From JAPSGB01 sp963775185 (GTDB taxonomy: Bacteria; Myxococcota_A; Polyangia; Polyangiales; Polyangiaceae), in the NCBI GenBank assembly GCA_963775185.1, contig CAVZIE010000028.1, positions 186,001-250,000 on the forward strand: DNA of 64,000 nt, in the 5' to 3' direction. A program made the translations under genes and the position numbers. Below, in pieces: positions 43,806 through 52,949 of this stretch. The notes beneath the pieces are model-generated. The model did no database searches. It worked only from the letters and a program-made list of their open reading frames with translations, and was not told the origin of the DNA. Position 1 is the first letter of the stretch, and each line of letters starts with the position of its first letter.

Positions 43806-44134
43806 TCTCGCTTCCGGTAGCCCGGAACGGGATGGTAGAGCAAGTGGGCGTGCGCTGCCGAAACGCGAACGCCGCTGGAGACCGGAAAGGCTCCAGCGGC
43901 GAAGCGCGCTCGGCGGGACTCAGTCCTCGGGGGGTCTTGACCGGGTGTGGTTCTGTTCCTGCGCACCGGCGACGCCTCGCGCCCCCGGCTATCGGAAGCA
44001 AGCCGGCGCCCGGCCTCGCCGGGTAGTTCCATGGGGTCTCATTGGCGGATCGTGATCTTGTCCGCCAAGACCCAAAGGTCGTGGCAGCCGCCGGGGCCCC
44101 ATCCCCCGCGGCCGACGACTGCGGGATTTGTTGC
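43806..44134. other. Intergenic region filled by hairpins and a MITE-like element
   Basis: Most of these 329 bases are explained by the hairpin at 43870-43901 and the inverted-repeat element starting at 43929. No gene is supported. The density of stable hairpins would also fit a structured RNA. Confidence 0.5.
43870..43901. repeat. 11-bp perfect hairpin
   Basis: CGCCGCTGGAG (43870-43880) and CTCCAGCGGCG (43891-43901) enclose a ten-base loop. It stands 65 bases upstream of the lipoprotein gene that starts at 43805. Confidence 0.75.
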
Positions 44135-44166
44135 TCAGGAATGGAACCACACCCTCTTGACCCCCC
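43929..44166. mobile_element. MITE-like element with terminal inverted repeats
   Basis: The left end GGGGGGTC...GGGTGTGGTTC..TTCCTG recurs inverted at the right end: GGGGGGTC, a two-base gap, GGGTGTGGTTC and TTCCTG on the complementary strand. The roughly 240-bp interior has no gene but an 8-bp hairpin TTGGCGGA/TCCGCCAA (44042-44068). A shortened relative lies at 5423-5480. No target-site duplication was confirmed. The last ~30 bases are read through by the frameshifted Spy-like gene. Confidence 0.5.
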
Positions 44167-45331
44167 GCAGCTTGCTTCGCAACTGCTCCCCCCGCCGCCC
44201 GCGGCGGGCTCGCTCTGCTCGCTTCGCGCGTGAGCGATATTTGCTCGCGCTCTCAGTCGATGGGGTTTGCTTGTGCCGGCGCGGCCGGCGTCGCGGGCTG
44301 CATCGCGGCTGCTGCATCGCGGGGCGCTGTATCTGGCCGTGCTCGTGGCGCTGCATCATCGGTTGCGACCACTCGGGGTTCGACAGCCGCTCGACCAGCT
44401 TGGTGCGCTGGCCCGCGTCGAGGATCGGCAGGATCTTGGCGAGCATGGAGATCCGGCGCTCGGCGCCTTCTTTCATGAAGGTCGCCATCTTCGAGTTGTC
44501 GGGGACGGAGCTCGCGTCGAAGCTGTCGCTCTTGAATGCCGTCAGCATCTTGTCGAGGGCCGCGCGGTGCTCGGCGAAGCGCGCCTGGAAGTCCGGCTTG
44601 GGGGCCTTCTCGGCGCCGTCGAGGAAGCGCTCGTCGGCGATCTGTTGACGCTGCGCTTCGGTCAGGTCGAGGCCCATGAGCAGGCCGTGCTCGCCGCCGC
44701 GCTCGTGACCCGCGCACGCGTGTCCCGCGGCCATGTGTGGGCCCGCGGCCATCTGCTGGCCCGCGGCCACGCGCTGGCCCATGCCCATGCCCATGCCCAT
44801 GCGCTGGTGCTTGCCCATGAAAGCGGGACGCTCACCCGGTCTGGGCATCTGCGCCTGGATCGTCGAGACGAGCTCCGCGCGCTGAGTGGCGCTCAGAATC
44901 CCGTGGAGCTGGACCAGCGCGCCCGTTCGAGCAGCGGCTGCGGCGCTCGCCGCCTTGTCGAGGGCGTCGAGCTGCGGCTGCAACGCCGAGGGCTCGACCG
45001 TGCCGGCGCGCGTGGCCGCGAGCACCGCGGCGTGGAGCTGCTCTCCCGCCGTGCGGATCGCCTGGTGCGCCGCGCGGACCTTGTCGACCTCGGCCTGCAC
45101 GCGCGTGCGCTGGTCGGCGCTCAGCGAGCCGAGCTTCAGCGCCGCCGACATCAGCTCCGGACGCTCGTGGTGGCGCCACGCGTCGAGGTGCTTGGCGTCG
45201 GGCTTCTGCGCGACGGCCGGCGCGGTCGAGAGCGTGCTCTGGCTGCTGCCGGGGTCGCTGGGAGCCTGGCCACTGCAGCCGACGGCGGCGAGCAATCCGA
45301 CCAGCATTCCGAGCTTCGAGAAGGTACGCAT
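44135..45331 (-). CDS. Spy/CpxP/ZraP-like periplasmic protein, His/Met-rich, C-terminus frameshifted
   Basis: From ATG 45331 (GGAG seven bases upstream) 398 residues are open. The lipobox is LLAAVGCSGQ. Four LTxxQ-type motifs occur: LSADQR, LSATQR, LTEAQR and LDAGQR, the hallmark of the Spy/CpxP/ZraP chaperone family, here apparently as two tandem units. Between them is a His/Met-rich loop (HQRMGMGMGMGQ, GPHMAAGHACAGHERGGEHG) suited to metal binding. Near 44310 one base seems missing; restoring it gives MQPATPAAPAQANPID and a stop at 44253, whereas the assembled frame runs into the MITE-like element. A sigma-54 promoter match lies 43 bases upstream, and a divergent efflux/two-component operon shares the regulatory region. 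Confidence 0.75.
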   Translation of the reverse strand: MRTFSKLGMLVGLLAAVGCSGQAPSDPGSSQSTLSTAPAVAQKPDAKHLDAWRHHERPELMSAALKLGSLSADQRTRVQAEVDKVRAAHQAIRTAGEQLHAAVLAATRAGTVEPSALQPQLDALDKAASAAAAARTGALVQLHGILSATQRAELVSTIQAQMPRPGERPAFMGKHQRMGMGMGMGQRVAAGQQMAAGPHMAAGHACAGHERGGEHGLLMGLDLTEAQRQQIADERFLDGAEKAPKPDFQARFAEHRAALDKMLTAFKSDSFDASSVPDNSKMATFMKEGAERRISMLAKILPILDAGQRTKLVERLSNPEWSQPMMQRHEHGQIQRPAMQQPRCSPRRRPRRHKQTPSTESASKYRSRAKRAERARRGRRGEQLRSKLRGVKRVWFHS

Positions 45332-45373
45332 GGGGTTCTCCGGGGGCGGGGGTGGGCGTTCCCCTCGACGTAG

Positions 45374-45389
45374 AGCAACCTGCGTTCCA
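45374..45389 (-). promoter_or_regulatory. Sigma-54 promoter for the Spy-like gene
   Basis: On the minus strand TGGAACGCAGGTTGCT matches TGGCACG-N4-TTGCW at all but one fixed position, with GG and GC exactly ten bases apart. The predicted start is near 45363, giving a leader of about 32 bases to the ATG. Confidence 0.72.
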
Positions 45390-45434
45390 TCAGCTTCGCC
45401 GCCGGATTCCGGGCACTTGCCGATGCGGCGAGGT

Positions 45435-45467
45435 GCGGAACCCGCACTCGAGCAGTGCGGGTTCCGC
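45435..45467. promoter_or_regulatory. Candidate enhancer: perfect 14-bp inverted repeat
   Basis: GCGGAACCCGCACT and AGTGCGGGTTCCGC flank five bases (CGAGC). The centre (45451) is about -88 from the Spy-like start and -106 from the operon start, a normal distance for an NtrC-type activator site. Its right arm overlaps a variant dispersed repeat, so repeat origin is an alternative explanation. Confidence 0.6.
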
Positions 45468-45482
45468 GCCGAACCGGCATCC
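45460..45482 (-). repeat. Dispersed repeat, GAACC variant
   Basis: GGTTCCGCGCCGAACCGGC then ATCC, one substitution from the core; partly shared with the inverted repeat at 45435-45467. Confidence 0.75.
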
Positions 45483-45530
45483 TCTTCCCGGAAACGCGCA
45501 TTCCGCAGCCTGGAGCAGAATCGAGGCCGC

Positions 45531-45546
45531 TGGCGTGCGTATTGCA
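45531..45546 (+). promoter_or_regulatory. Sigma-54 promoter for the efflux/two-component operon
   Basis: TGGCGTGCGTATTGCA has GG-N10-GC spacing and TTGCA at the -12 side; two fixed positions differ from TGGCACG-N4-TTGCW. The predicted start is near 45557, 21 bases before the membrane fusion protein ATG. Confidence 0.65.
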
Positions 45547-45577
45547 TCTCGTCGCCGACCCGCTCGGAAATCACACC

Positions 45578-46861
45578 ATGACCGAAGCTGATACCTCGGA
45601 TGTTCTCCAGAAAGTCCGTCCCGCGAGCCGGCATCCGGCCCGGCGCTGGATCGTGCTTGTCGTCGTGCTCGTGCTGCTCGTCGGGGGCTTCTTCGGCTAC
45701 CGGTCGATGGCCGCCGGGAAGAAGCCGACCGGCGCGAACTACGTGACGGCGGCGATCGAGCGCGGCGACCTGAAAGAGACGGTGACCGCGACCGGCACGC
45801 TGAACCCCGTCGACTCCGTCGAGATCGGCGCCGAGGTCAGCGGACGCGTCGTGAAAGTGAGCTTCGACGTCAACGACCTCGTGAAGGAGGGGGACGTACT
45901 GTGCGAGATCGATCCCGAGACGCTCCAGGCGCGGGTCGACCAATCGAACGCCGGAATGACGAGTGCGCGCGCCGCGTACTCGTCCGCCAAGGCGACGCTG
46001 GACGACGCCGACGTCAAGGTGAAGCGCGCGCGCGACATGTACGCCAAGGGGCTCTTGTCGAGTCAGGATCTGGAGACCGCCGAGGCGACCTACGCCAAGG
46101 CGAAGGCGGCGCTGAGCAGCGCCCGCGCCCAGGAAGTCTCCGCGCGCGCCGACCTGAAGACGTCGAACACACAGCTGTCGAAGACGATCATCCGATCGCC
46201 GATCTCCGGCATCGTGCTCGATCGCACGGTCGAGCCCGGTCAGACGGTGACCTCGGGCCTGCAGACGCCGGTGCTGTTCACGCTGGCCCGCGATCTTACC
46301 AAGCTGGAGCTCGACGTGGACGTGGACGAGGCCGACGTCGGTCGTGTCCAGCAGGGGCAGGTCGCGACGTTCGAGGTCGACGCGTATCCGGACAAGGAGT
46401 TCGCGGCGAAGCTGACGAAGCTCCACAGCATGCCCAAGACGGCCACGAACGTGGTCACGTACACGGCCGAGCTGTCCGTGGACAACGGCGAGCGGCTGCT
46501 GCGTCCCGGGATGACCGCGACGGCGTCGATCGTGACCTCCGAGCGCAAGGACGTGCTGGTGGTGCCGAACGCGGCGCTGCGTTTCGAGCCGCCGAAGAGC
46601 AGCGGCGGTCGCGGCGGCCCGATGCGGATGTTGCCGTTCTTGGGTGGCAAGCGCGGCGGTGCGAAGCCTGCCGGCTCGGCCGCGGTGCCGATCGATCCCA
46701 CGGCGCCCACGGTCTACATCCTCAAGGACGGGCGAGCGCGCCGCATCCAGGTCAAGACGGGCGCGACCGACGGCACCAAGACGGAGGTGACCGCCAAGCA
46801 GCTCTCGCCGGGTATGCAGGTCATCGTCGACCTCAAGGATCCGGCAGAGGGCGCGACGTGA
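45578..46861 (+). CDS. MacA-like periplasmic membrane fusion protein
   Basis: 427 residues. One N-terminal transmembrane anchor (WIVLVVVLVLLVGGFFGYRS) is followed by a lipoyl/barrel-sandwich hybrid (VTATGTLNPVDSVEIGAEVS, then KTIIRSPISGIVLDRTVEPG), a helical hairpin (about 115-185) and beta-barrel and membrane-proximal domains. This is the adaptor of an ABC-type tripartite efflux pump linking the inner membrane permease to a TolC channel. A Gly-rich insertion (SSGGRGGPMRM) occurs near the end. It is the first gene of the six-gene operon; the ATPase start overlaps its stop by four bases. Confidence 0.9.
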   Translation: MTEADTSDVLQKVRPASRHPARRWIVLVVVLVLLVGGFFGYRSMAAGKKPTGANYVTAAIERGDLKETVTATGTLNPVDSVEIGAEVSGRVVKVSFDVNDLVKEGDVLCEIDPETLQARVDQSNAGMTSARAAYSSAKATLDDADVKVKRARDMYAKGLLSSQDLETAEATYAKAKAALSSARAQEVSARADLKTSNTQLSKTIIRSPISGIVLDRTVEPGQTVTSGLQTPVLFTLARDLTKLELDVDVDEADVGRVQQGQVATFEVDAYPDKEFAAKLTKLHSMPKTATNVVTYTAELSVDNGERLLRPGMTATASIVTSERKDVLVVPNAALRFEPPKSSGGRGGPMRMLPFLGGKRGGAKPAGSAAVPIDPTAPTVYILKDGRARRIQVKTGATDGTKTEVTAKQLSPGMQVIVDLKDPAEGAT

Positions 46862-47619
46862 ACAACGCCGCCGCCGAGGCGGTCGTCGCGCTGCGCGGGA
46901 TCACCAAGATCTACGGCAGCGGCGACGCCGAGGTGCGCGCTCTGGACGGCGTCGACATGGACATCGGCGCTGGAGAGTTCGTCGCGGTCATGGGCTCCAG
47001 CGGCTCCGGAAAATCCACGACCATGAACATCGTGGGTTGCCTGGATGCGCCCACGGACGGAAAGTACCTGTTCCGCGGCGTGGACGTGGCGCGGCTCGGC
47101 GCCGACGAGCGCGCGATGATCCGGCGTCACTACATCGGCTTCGTGTTCCAGGGCTTCAACCTGCTCGCGCGCACGTCCGCGCTCGAGAACGTCGAGCTGC
47201 CGTTGGTCTACCGTCACACGTCGGCCAAGGAGCGCCGCGAGCGCGGGCTTGCGGCGCTGGAGTCCGTCGGGCTCGCGTCGCGCGCGACGCACCACCCGAG
47301 CGAGCTGTCGGGCGGCCAGCAACAGCGTGTGGCGATCGCCAGGGCGCTGGTCTGCGATCCGTCGCTGCTGCTCGCGGACGAGCCTACCGGCAACCTCGAC
47401 TCGGCCACCAAGGCCGACATCATGGAGCTCTTGGTCCGGCTCAACGAGGACCGCGGGATCACCATCGCCATGGTGACGCACGAGCCCGACATGGCGGCCT
47501 ACGTGCAGCGCGTGGTGATGTTCCGCGACGGCAAGGTCGTGGGCGAAGGCCGGCCCGAGCAGGTGCTGACCAGCGGCCCGGTGTCGATCCCCCCGGGGTC
47601 CGCAAGGAGCCAGCCGTGA
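46858..47619 (+). CDS. MacB-type ABC transporter ATP-binding protein
   Basis: 253 residues from the GTG overlapping the adaptor stop. Walker A GSSGSGKST, Q loop FVFQGFNLLARTSALENVEL, signature LSGGQQQRVAIARAL, Walker B LLLADEPTGNLDS and H loop MVTHEPD are all intact. It is a stand-alone homologue of the ATPase half of MacB/LolD-type exporters, which drive mechanotransmission rather than direct transport. The permease start overlaps its stop by four bases (GTGA). Confidence 0.93.
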   Translation: MNNAAAEAVVALRGITKIYGSGDAEVRALDGVDMDIGAGEFVAVMGSSGSGKSTTMNIVGCLDAPTDGKYLFRGVDVARLGADERAMIRRHYIGFVFQGFNLLARTSALENVELPLVYRHTSAKERRERGLAALESVGLASRATHHPSELSGGQQQRVAIARALVCDPSLLLADEPTGNLDSATKADIMELLVRLNEDRGITIAMVTHEPDMAAYVQRVVMFRDGKVVGEGRPEQVLTSGPVSIPPGSARSQP

Positions 47620-48821
47620 TCCTGCAGACGCTGCTGATGGCGATGCGCGAGCTCAGGCGGAACAAGATGCGTTCGTTCCTGACCATGCTCGGCATCATCA
47701 TCGGCGTGTCCGCGGTCATCGCGCTGGTCAACATCGGTCAAGCCGCCAGCGAGAGCGTGCGCCAGCAGATCGGCAAGCTGGGCGAAAACCTGCTCATCGT
47801 TTCGCCCGGTGCCGGGCGCCACCAGGCGAGCTACACGCCGGCGCAGCCGTTCACGATGGGGGACGTGGATGCGATCAGGCGGGAGGTCACCCGGGCCAAG
47901 TACGTCGCGCCGACCGCGCAGACTTCGCAGGACCTGGTGATCGGAAACAAGAACTCGCACTCGACGATCCTCGGCGGCACCAACGAATATCTCCAGACCC
48001 GCGACTACACCCTGGCCGGCGGTCGCAAGATGACCGACGGCGAGATCAAGGCCGGCCGCGCCGTGTGCATCATCGGCGAGACGGTACGCCAGAACCTTTT
48101 CGGCGCCGGCGATCCGCTGGGCGCCCAGATGCGCGTCGGCAAGGTGAGCTGCCAGATCATCGGCTTGCTCGAGGCCAAGGGTCAGTCCGGCATGGGGCAG
48201 GACCAGGACGATATCGTGATCATGCCGCTGCGCGCGGTGCAGCGGCGCCTGATCGGCACCACGGACATCAACTCGATCTTCGTCACCGCCGACAGCTCGG
48301 CGACCACGGCCGTCGCCGAACAGCAGATCACGGATCTGCTGCGTCAGCGGCGGCATATCGGCAAGGGCGCGGACGACGACTTCTCGGTGCGCGACATGCA
48401 GGAGATCGCCCAGGCGGTCAGCGCGACGACCGGTACGCTGACGGCGCTGCTCGGTGCGATCGCCGCCGTGAGCCTGCTGGTCGGCGGTATCGGGATCATG
48501 AACATCATGCTGGTCAACGTCACCGAGCGAACGCGCGAGATCGGGATCCGGCTCGCGATCGGCGCGCTCGCTCGCGACGTGATGCTCCAGTTCCTGGTCG
48601 AAGCCGTGGTGCTGTCCACCCTGGGCGGCATCATCGGCATGGTCGTCGGCGTCGGTGCGTCGTTCGGCGTCACGCACGCCATGGGCATGCCGTTCATCGT
48701 CCAGCCCGGAACGCTGGTTCTCGCGTTCGGGTTCTCGGCGGTGGTCGGCATCGCCTTTGGATATCTGCCCGCCCACAAGGCGGCGCGGCTCAACCCAATC
48801 GAGGCACTGCGGCATGAATAG
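47616..48821 (+). CDS. MacB-type ABC transporter permease
   Basis: 401 residues with the MacB layout: one N-terminal helix (MRSFLTMLGIIIGVSAVIAL), a large periplasmic domain (about 45-270, containing the MacB_PCD-like fold), and three C-terminal helices ending GYLPAHKAARLNPIEALRHE, the FtsX-family signature. It couples ATP hydrolysis to export of substrates from the periplasm through the TolC partner. Typical cargoes are peptides, toxins, siderophores or lipoproteins; the cargo here is unknown. Overlaps the outer membrane gene start by eight bases. Confidence 0.92.
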   Translation: MILQTLLMAMRELRRNKMRSFLTMLGIIIGVSAVIALVNIGQAASESVRQQIGKLGENLLIVSPGAGRHQASYTPAQPFTMGDVDAIRREVTRAKYVAPTAQTSQDLVIGNKNSHSTILGGTNEYLQTRDYTLAGGRKMTDGEIKAGRAVCIIGETVRQNLFGAGDPLGAQMRVGKVSCQIIGLLEAKGQSGMGQDQDDIVIMPLRAVQRRLIGTTDINSIFVTADSSATTAVAEQQITDLLRQRRHIGKGADDDFSVRDMQEIAQAVSATTGTLTALLGAIAAVSLLVGGIGIMNIMLVNVTERTREIGIRLAIGALARDVMLQFLVEAVVLSTLGGIIGMVVGVGASFGVTHAMGMPFIVQPGTLVLAFGFSAVVGIAFGYLPAHKAARLNPIEALRHE

Positions 48822-50288
48822 GCTTTCTCTCTCCATCGGCGCGTGCTTGCTCGCGTTGTCGGCGACGGCGTCTGCGCAGACGCCGCCGCGTCCCGTCGCA
48901 CTGCGCGAAGCGGTGCGCGCCGCGCTGACGAACAACCCCGGGCTCGCGGGTGCGAACACCGACATCGACAGCGCCGCCGCGAGCGTGAACGCCGAGGAAG
49001 GCCGCTATCCGTACACCTTCGAGGCCGACGGCAGCTACACGCGCACCGATACGCCCCGGCTCGGCAACAACGACACGGTGACGTCGAACCCGTCCCGGTC
49101 GCTGCTCGTCGGCAGCACGCTGAGCCGCACGTTCCCGTACGGAACGACGGCCCAGATCCGCGTGCAGGGGGAGCGCTACGACACGACGTCGTCGGGCGTC
49201 ACGACCGGGACCACCGGGTTTCCGGGCGCGGGCTACATCGCGACCGCGCGCGCGTCACTCAACCAGCCGTTGCTCCGCGGCGCAGGCACGCAGGTCGGCG
49301 AAGCGCAGCTGCGCGCCGCCCGCGTCGGTCGCACCGCCGCCGAGGCGACCAAGCAGCGCGTCCAGAGCGAGCTCATCCGCGACGTCGCGCTGGCCTACTG
49401 GGACCTCTGGTACTCGAACCGCGCGCTCCAGATCGACCGTTCATCGCTGACTCTCGCGCGTACGCAGGAGCAGCAAGCCCAGCAGCGCCTCGACCAGGGC
49501 GCGATCTCCACTGCCGATCTCGCGTCTTTCCAGACGGCCACGGCGCAGCTCGAGGAGACAGTCGTCTCCGCCGAGGCGAACCGGCGCCAGAGCTCGCTGT
49601 CGTTGAGCCAGCTCATCGGCGGGGTCGGTCCGGATCCGGAGAGCCTGGCGCCCAGCTCTTCGCCGCCCGAGCCGGGTGCGCCACCGGCTCCCCAGGCGGT
49701 GGAAGCGTCGATCCGCAAGGACTCGGTCGAGCTCGCCGAGCTCGAGCAGAGCATCCGTCTGGCCGAGACCCAGGCGAAGACCGCCGGCGACGAGCTGCGA
49801 CCGCGCCTCGATCTGTCCGCCTACGTCGAGACGAACGGCGTCAGCTCCGAGTTCCCGCATTCCTGGCAGCGCGCTGGAGGCCTGTCGTGGTGGAGCGCGC
49901 AGGTCGGCCTGACGTTCGAGCTGCCGCTCGAGGACCAGCGCAAGGTGGCGGAGCGCGAGAAGGCGCGCCTGGCGATCCTGAAGGCGAAGACCAACCTGCG
50001 CGCCGCGCGCGATCGCATCGCGTCCACGGCGGCGCTCGCCGTGTCGAACGCGACGGCGGCGCGCACGCGCCTGTCGACGGCGAAGCGCACCCTCGACATC
50101 TCGAAGCGGCAGCTCGAATACCAGCAGCAGCGCTTCGAGCTGGGGCAAGCCATCCCGATCGAGGTGCAGCAGGCGCAGGAGAACGTACGCCAAGCCCAGC
50201 TCCGCGTCGCGCGCGCGCAGGTCGACGCCGTGGAAGCGAGCATCGCGCTCGACAACCTGATGGGACGGCTGACCCCGCAATACACGCC

Positions 50289-50292
<4 letters not shown>
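48814..50292 (+). CDS. TolC-family outer membrane efflux protein
   Basis: 492 residues with a signal peptide ending TASAQTPPRP, then two outer membrane efflux repeats (ALREAVRAALTNNPGLAGAN and the second half from VEASIRKDSVELAELEQSIR) with long coiled-coil helices (RTQEQQAQQRLDQGAISTAD, RQLEYQQQRFELGQAIPIEV). TolC-type trimers form a barrel plus periplasmic tunnel. As part of the operon with adaptor, ATPase and permease it completes a tripartite efflux pump encoded in one unit. The sensor kinase start overlaps its stop (GTGA). Confidence 0.92.
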
Positions 50293-51538
<1,246 letters not shown>

Positions 51539-51542
<4 letters not shown>

Positions 51543-52886
51543 GAAGAATGATGGGACACATATTGGTCGTCGACGATGAAGAGGGCATTCGCGAGTTCGC
51601 CGCGGAGGCGTTGGAGGCCGAAGGCCACGTCGCGCGAGCCGTCGCCAGCGGCGCGGACGCGCTTACGGAGCTGGACAAGCGCGCCTTCGATCTCGTGATC
51701 ACGGACCTCAAGATGCCCGGCATGGACGGGCTGTCCTTGCTCAAGCGCGCCCGCGAGCTGCAGCCCGATCTCGAGGTGATCGTGCTGACCGCCCACGGAT
51801 TCGATCGATCTCGCGGTCGAGGCCATGAAGCTGGGCGCCTTCGACTTCCTGCAAAAGCCCGTGGAGAGCCCGACGGAGCTCCGCATGGTCGCGGCGCGCG
51901 CCCTCGAGCGCCGCTCGCTCCTGGCGCTGAAGGAAGGCGCTTCGCGCGCCGAAGTGGACGCCCCGCCGCTGACGTACGCCGACGCCGGCATGCAGCGCGT
52001 CGCCGAATCGCTGCGCAAGGTCGCCCGCACCGAGGCCACGGTGTTGCTCGCCGGCGAGAGCGGAACCGGCAAGGAAGTCGCGGCGCGCGCCGTCCATCGC
52101 TGGAGCGCGCGTGCTGGCGGTCCGTTCATCGCCATCAACTGCGCGGCGCTCTCGGCGAACCTGCTCGAGAGCGAGCTGTTCGGGCACGAGAAGGGCGCGT
52201 TCACCGGCGCCCACGCCTCGCACCGCGGCCGTATCGAGCTCGCAGCCGGCGGCACGTTCTTCCTCGACGAGGTCGGCGAGCTGCGCTCCGACCTGCAAGC
52301 CAAGCTGCTGCGGGTGCTGCAGGAGCGCGCCTTCGAGCGCGTCGGCGGCACGCGTACGATCAACGCCGACGTGCGCTGGATCGCCGCGTCCAACCGCGAC
52401 ATCTCGCAGATGGTCGCCGCCGGCGAGTTCCGCGAGGATCTCTACCATCGTCTGGCGGTGTTCCCGGTGCGCTTGCCGCCGCTGCGCGAGCGTCGCGACG
52501 ATATCCGCCCGCTGGCGACGCAGCTGCTCGCGCGCATCGGCGCCGAGCTGGGGCGTCCCGGGCTCCGGCTCGACGAGCGCGCCATGGCCGAGCTCGAAGG
52601 CGCGAGCTGGCCGGGCAACGTGCGCGAGCTGCAAAATACGCTCGAGCGCGCCGTCATCCTCGCCGATGGACCGGTGATCGACGCCGAGCACGTGGTGATC
52701 GATCCGGTCGGTGGCCAGGGGCCGGCGGGCATCGACGTCGGGACCGGCACGCTCGAGGACCTCGAGCGGCTCGCCATCGGGCGCGCCCTCGTCGCCGTGA
52801 ACGGCAACCGCAAGCGCGCCGCCGAGCGCCTCGGCATCGGCCTGCGCACGCTCTACGACAAGCTGAAGCGCTACGGGCTGAACTGA
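51539..52886 (+). CDS. NtrC-family response regulator, interrupted by a +1 frameshift as assembled
   Basis: Starting at the ATG overlapping the kinase stop, the receiver (HILVVDDEEGIREFAAEALE, Asp56 in DLVITDLKMPGMDG) runs to VIVLTAHG. One base near 51798-51803 then shifts the frame, and IDLAVEAMKLGAFDFLQKPV continues the same domain. The AAA+ core has GESGTGKEVAARAVH, the sigma-54 contact loop GAFTGAH, and EGASWPGNVRELQNTLERA. The C-terminus has a Fis-type helix-turn-helix (KRAAERLGIGLRTLYDKLKR). It should activate sigma-54 promoters, two of which flank a large inverted repeat at the head of this operon. The shift disrupts only the receiver and may be an assembly error. Confidence 0.88.
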
Positions 52887-52898
52887 CCTTGACCCGCG

Positions 52899-52921
52899 CT
52901 TCCGCGCCGGACCGGCATCCC
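52899..52921 (-). repeat. Dispersed repeat after the NtrC-type gene
   Basis: CTTCCGCGCCGGACCGGC then ATCCC, 12 bases beyond the stop codon. Confidence 0.87.
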
Positions 52922-52949
52922 TCCCTCCGCTCGTGGTAGCCTGGCGACG

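Noticed and set aside
45435..45467. Rho-independent terminator reading of the 14-bp hairpin
   Set aside because: There is no T-run on either side and it lies between two divergent starts, so an operator or enhancer is more fitting, though a repeat-derived structure is not excluded.
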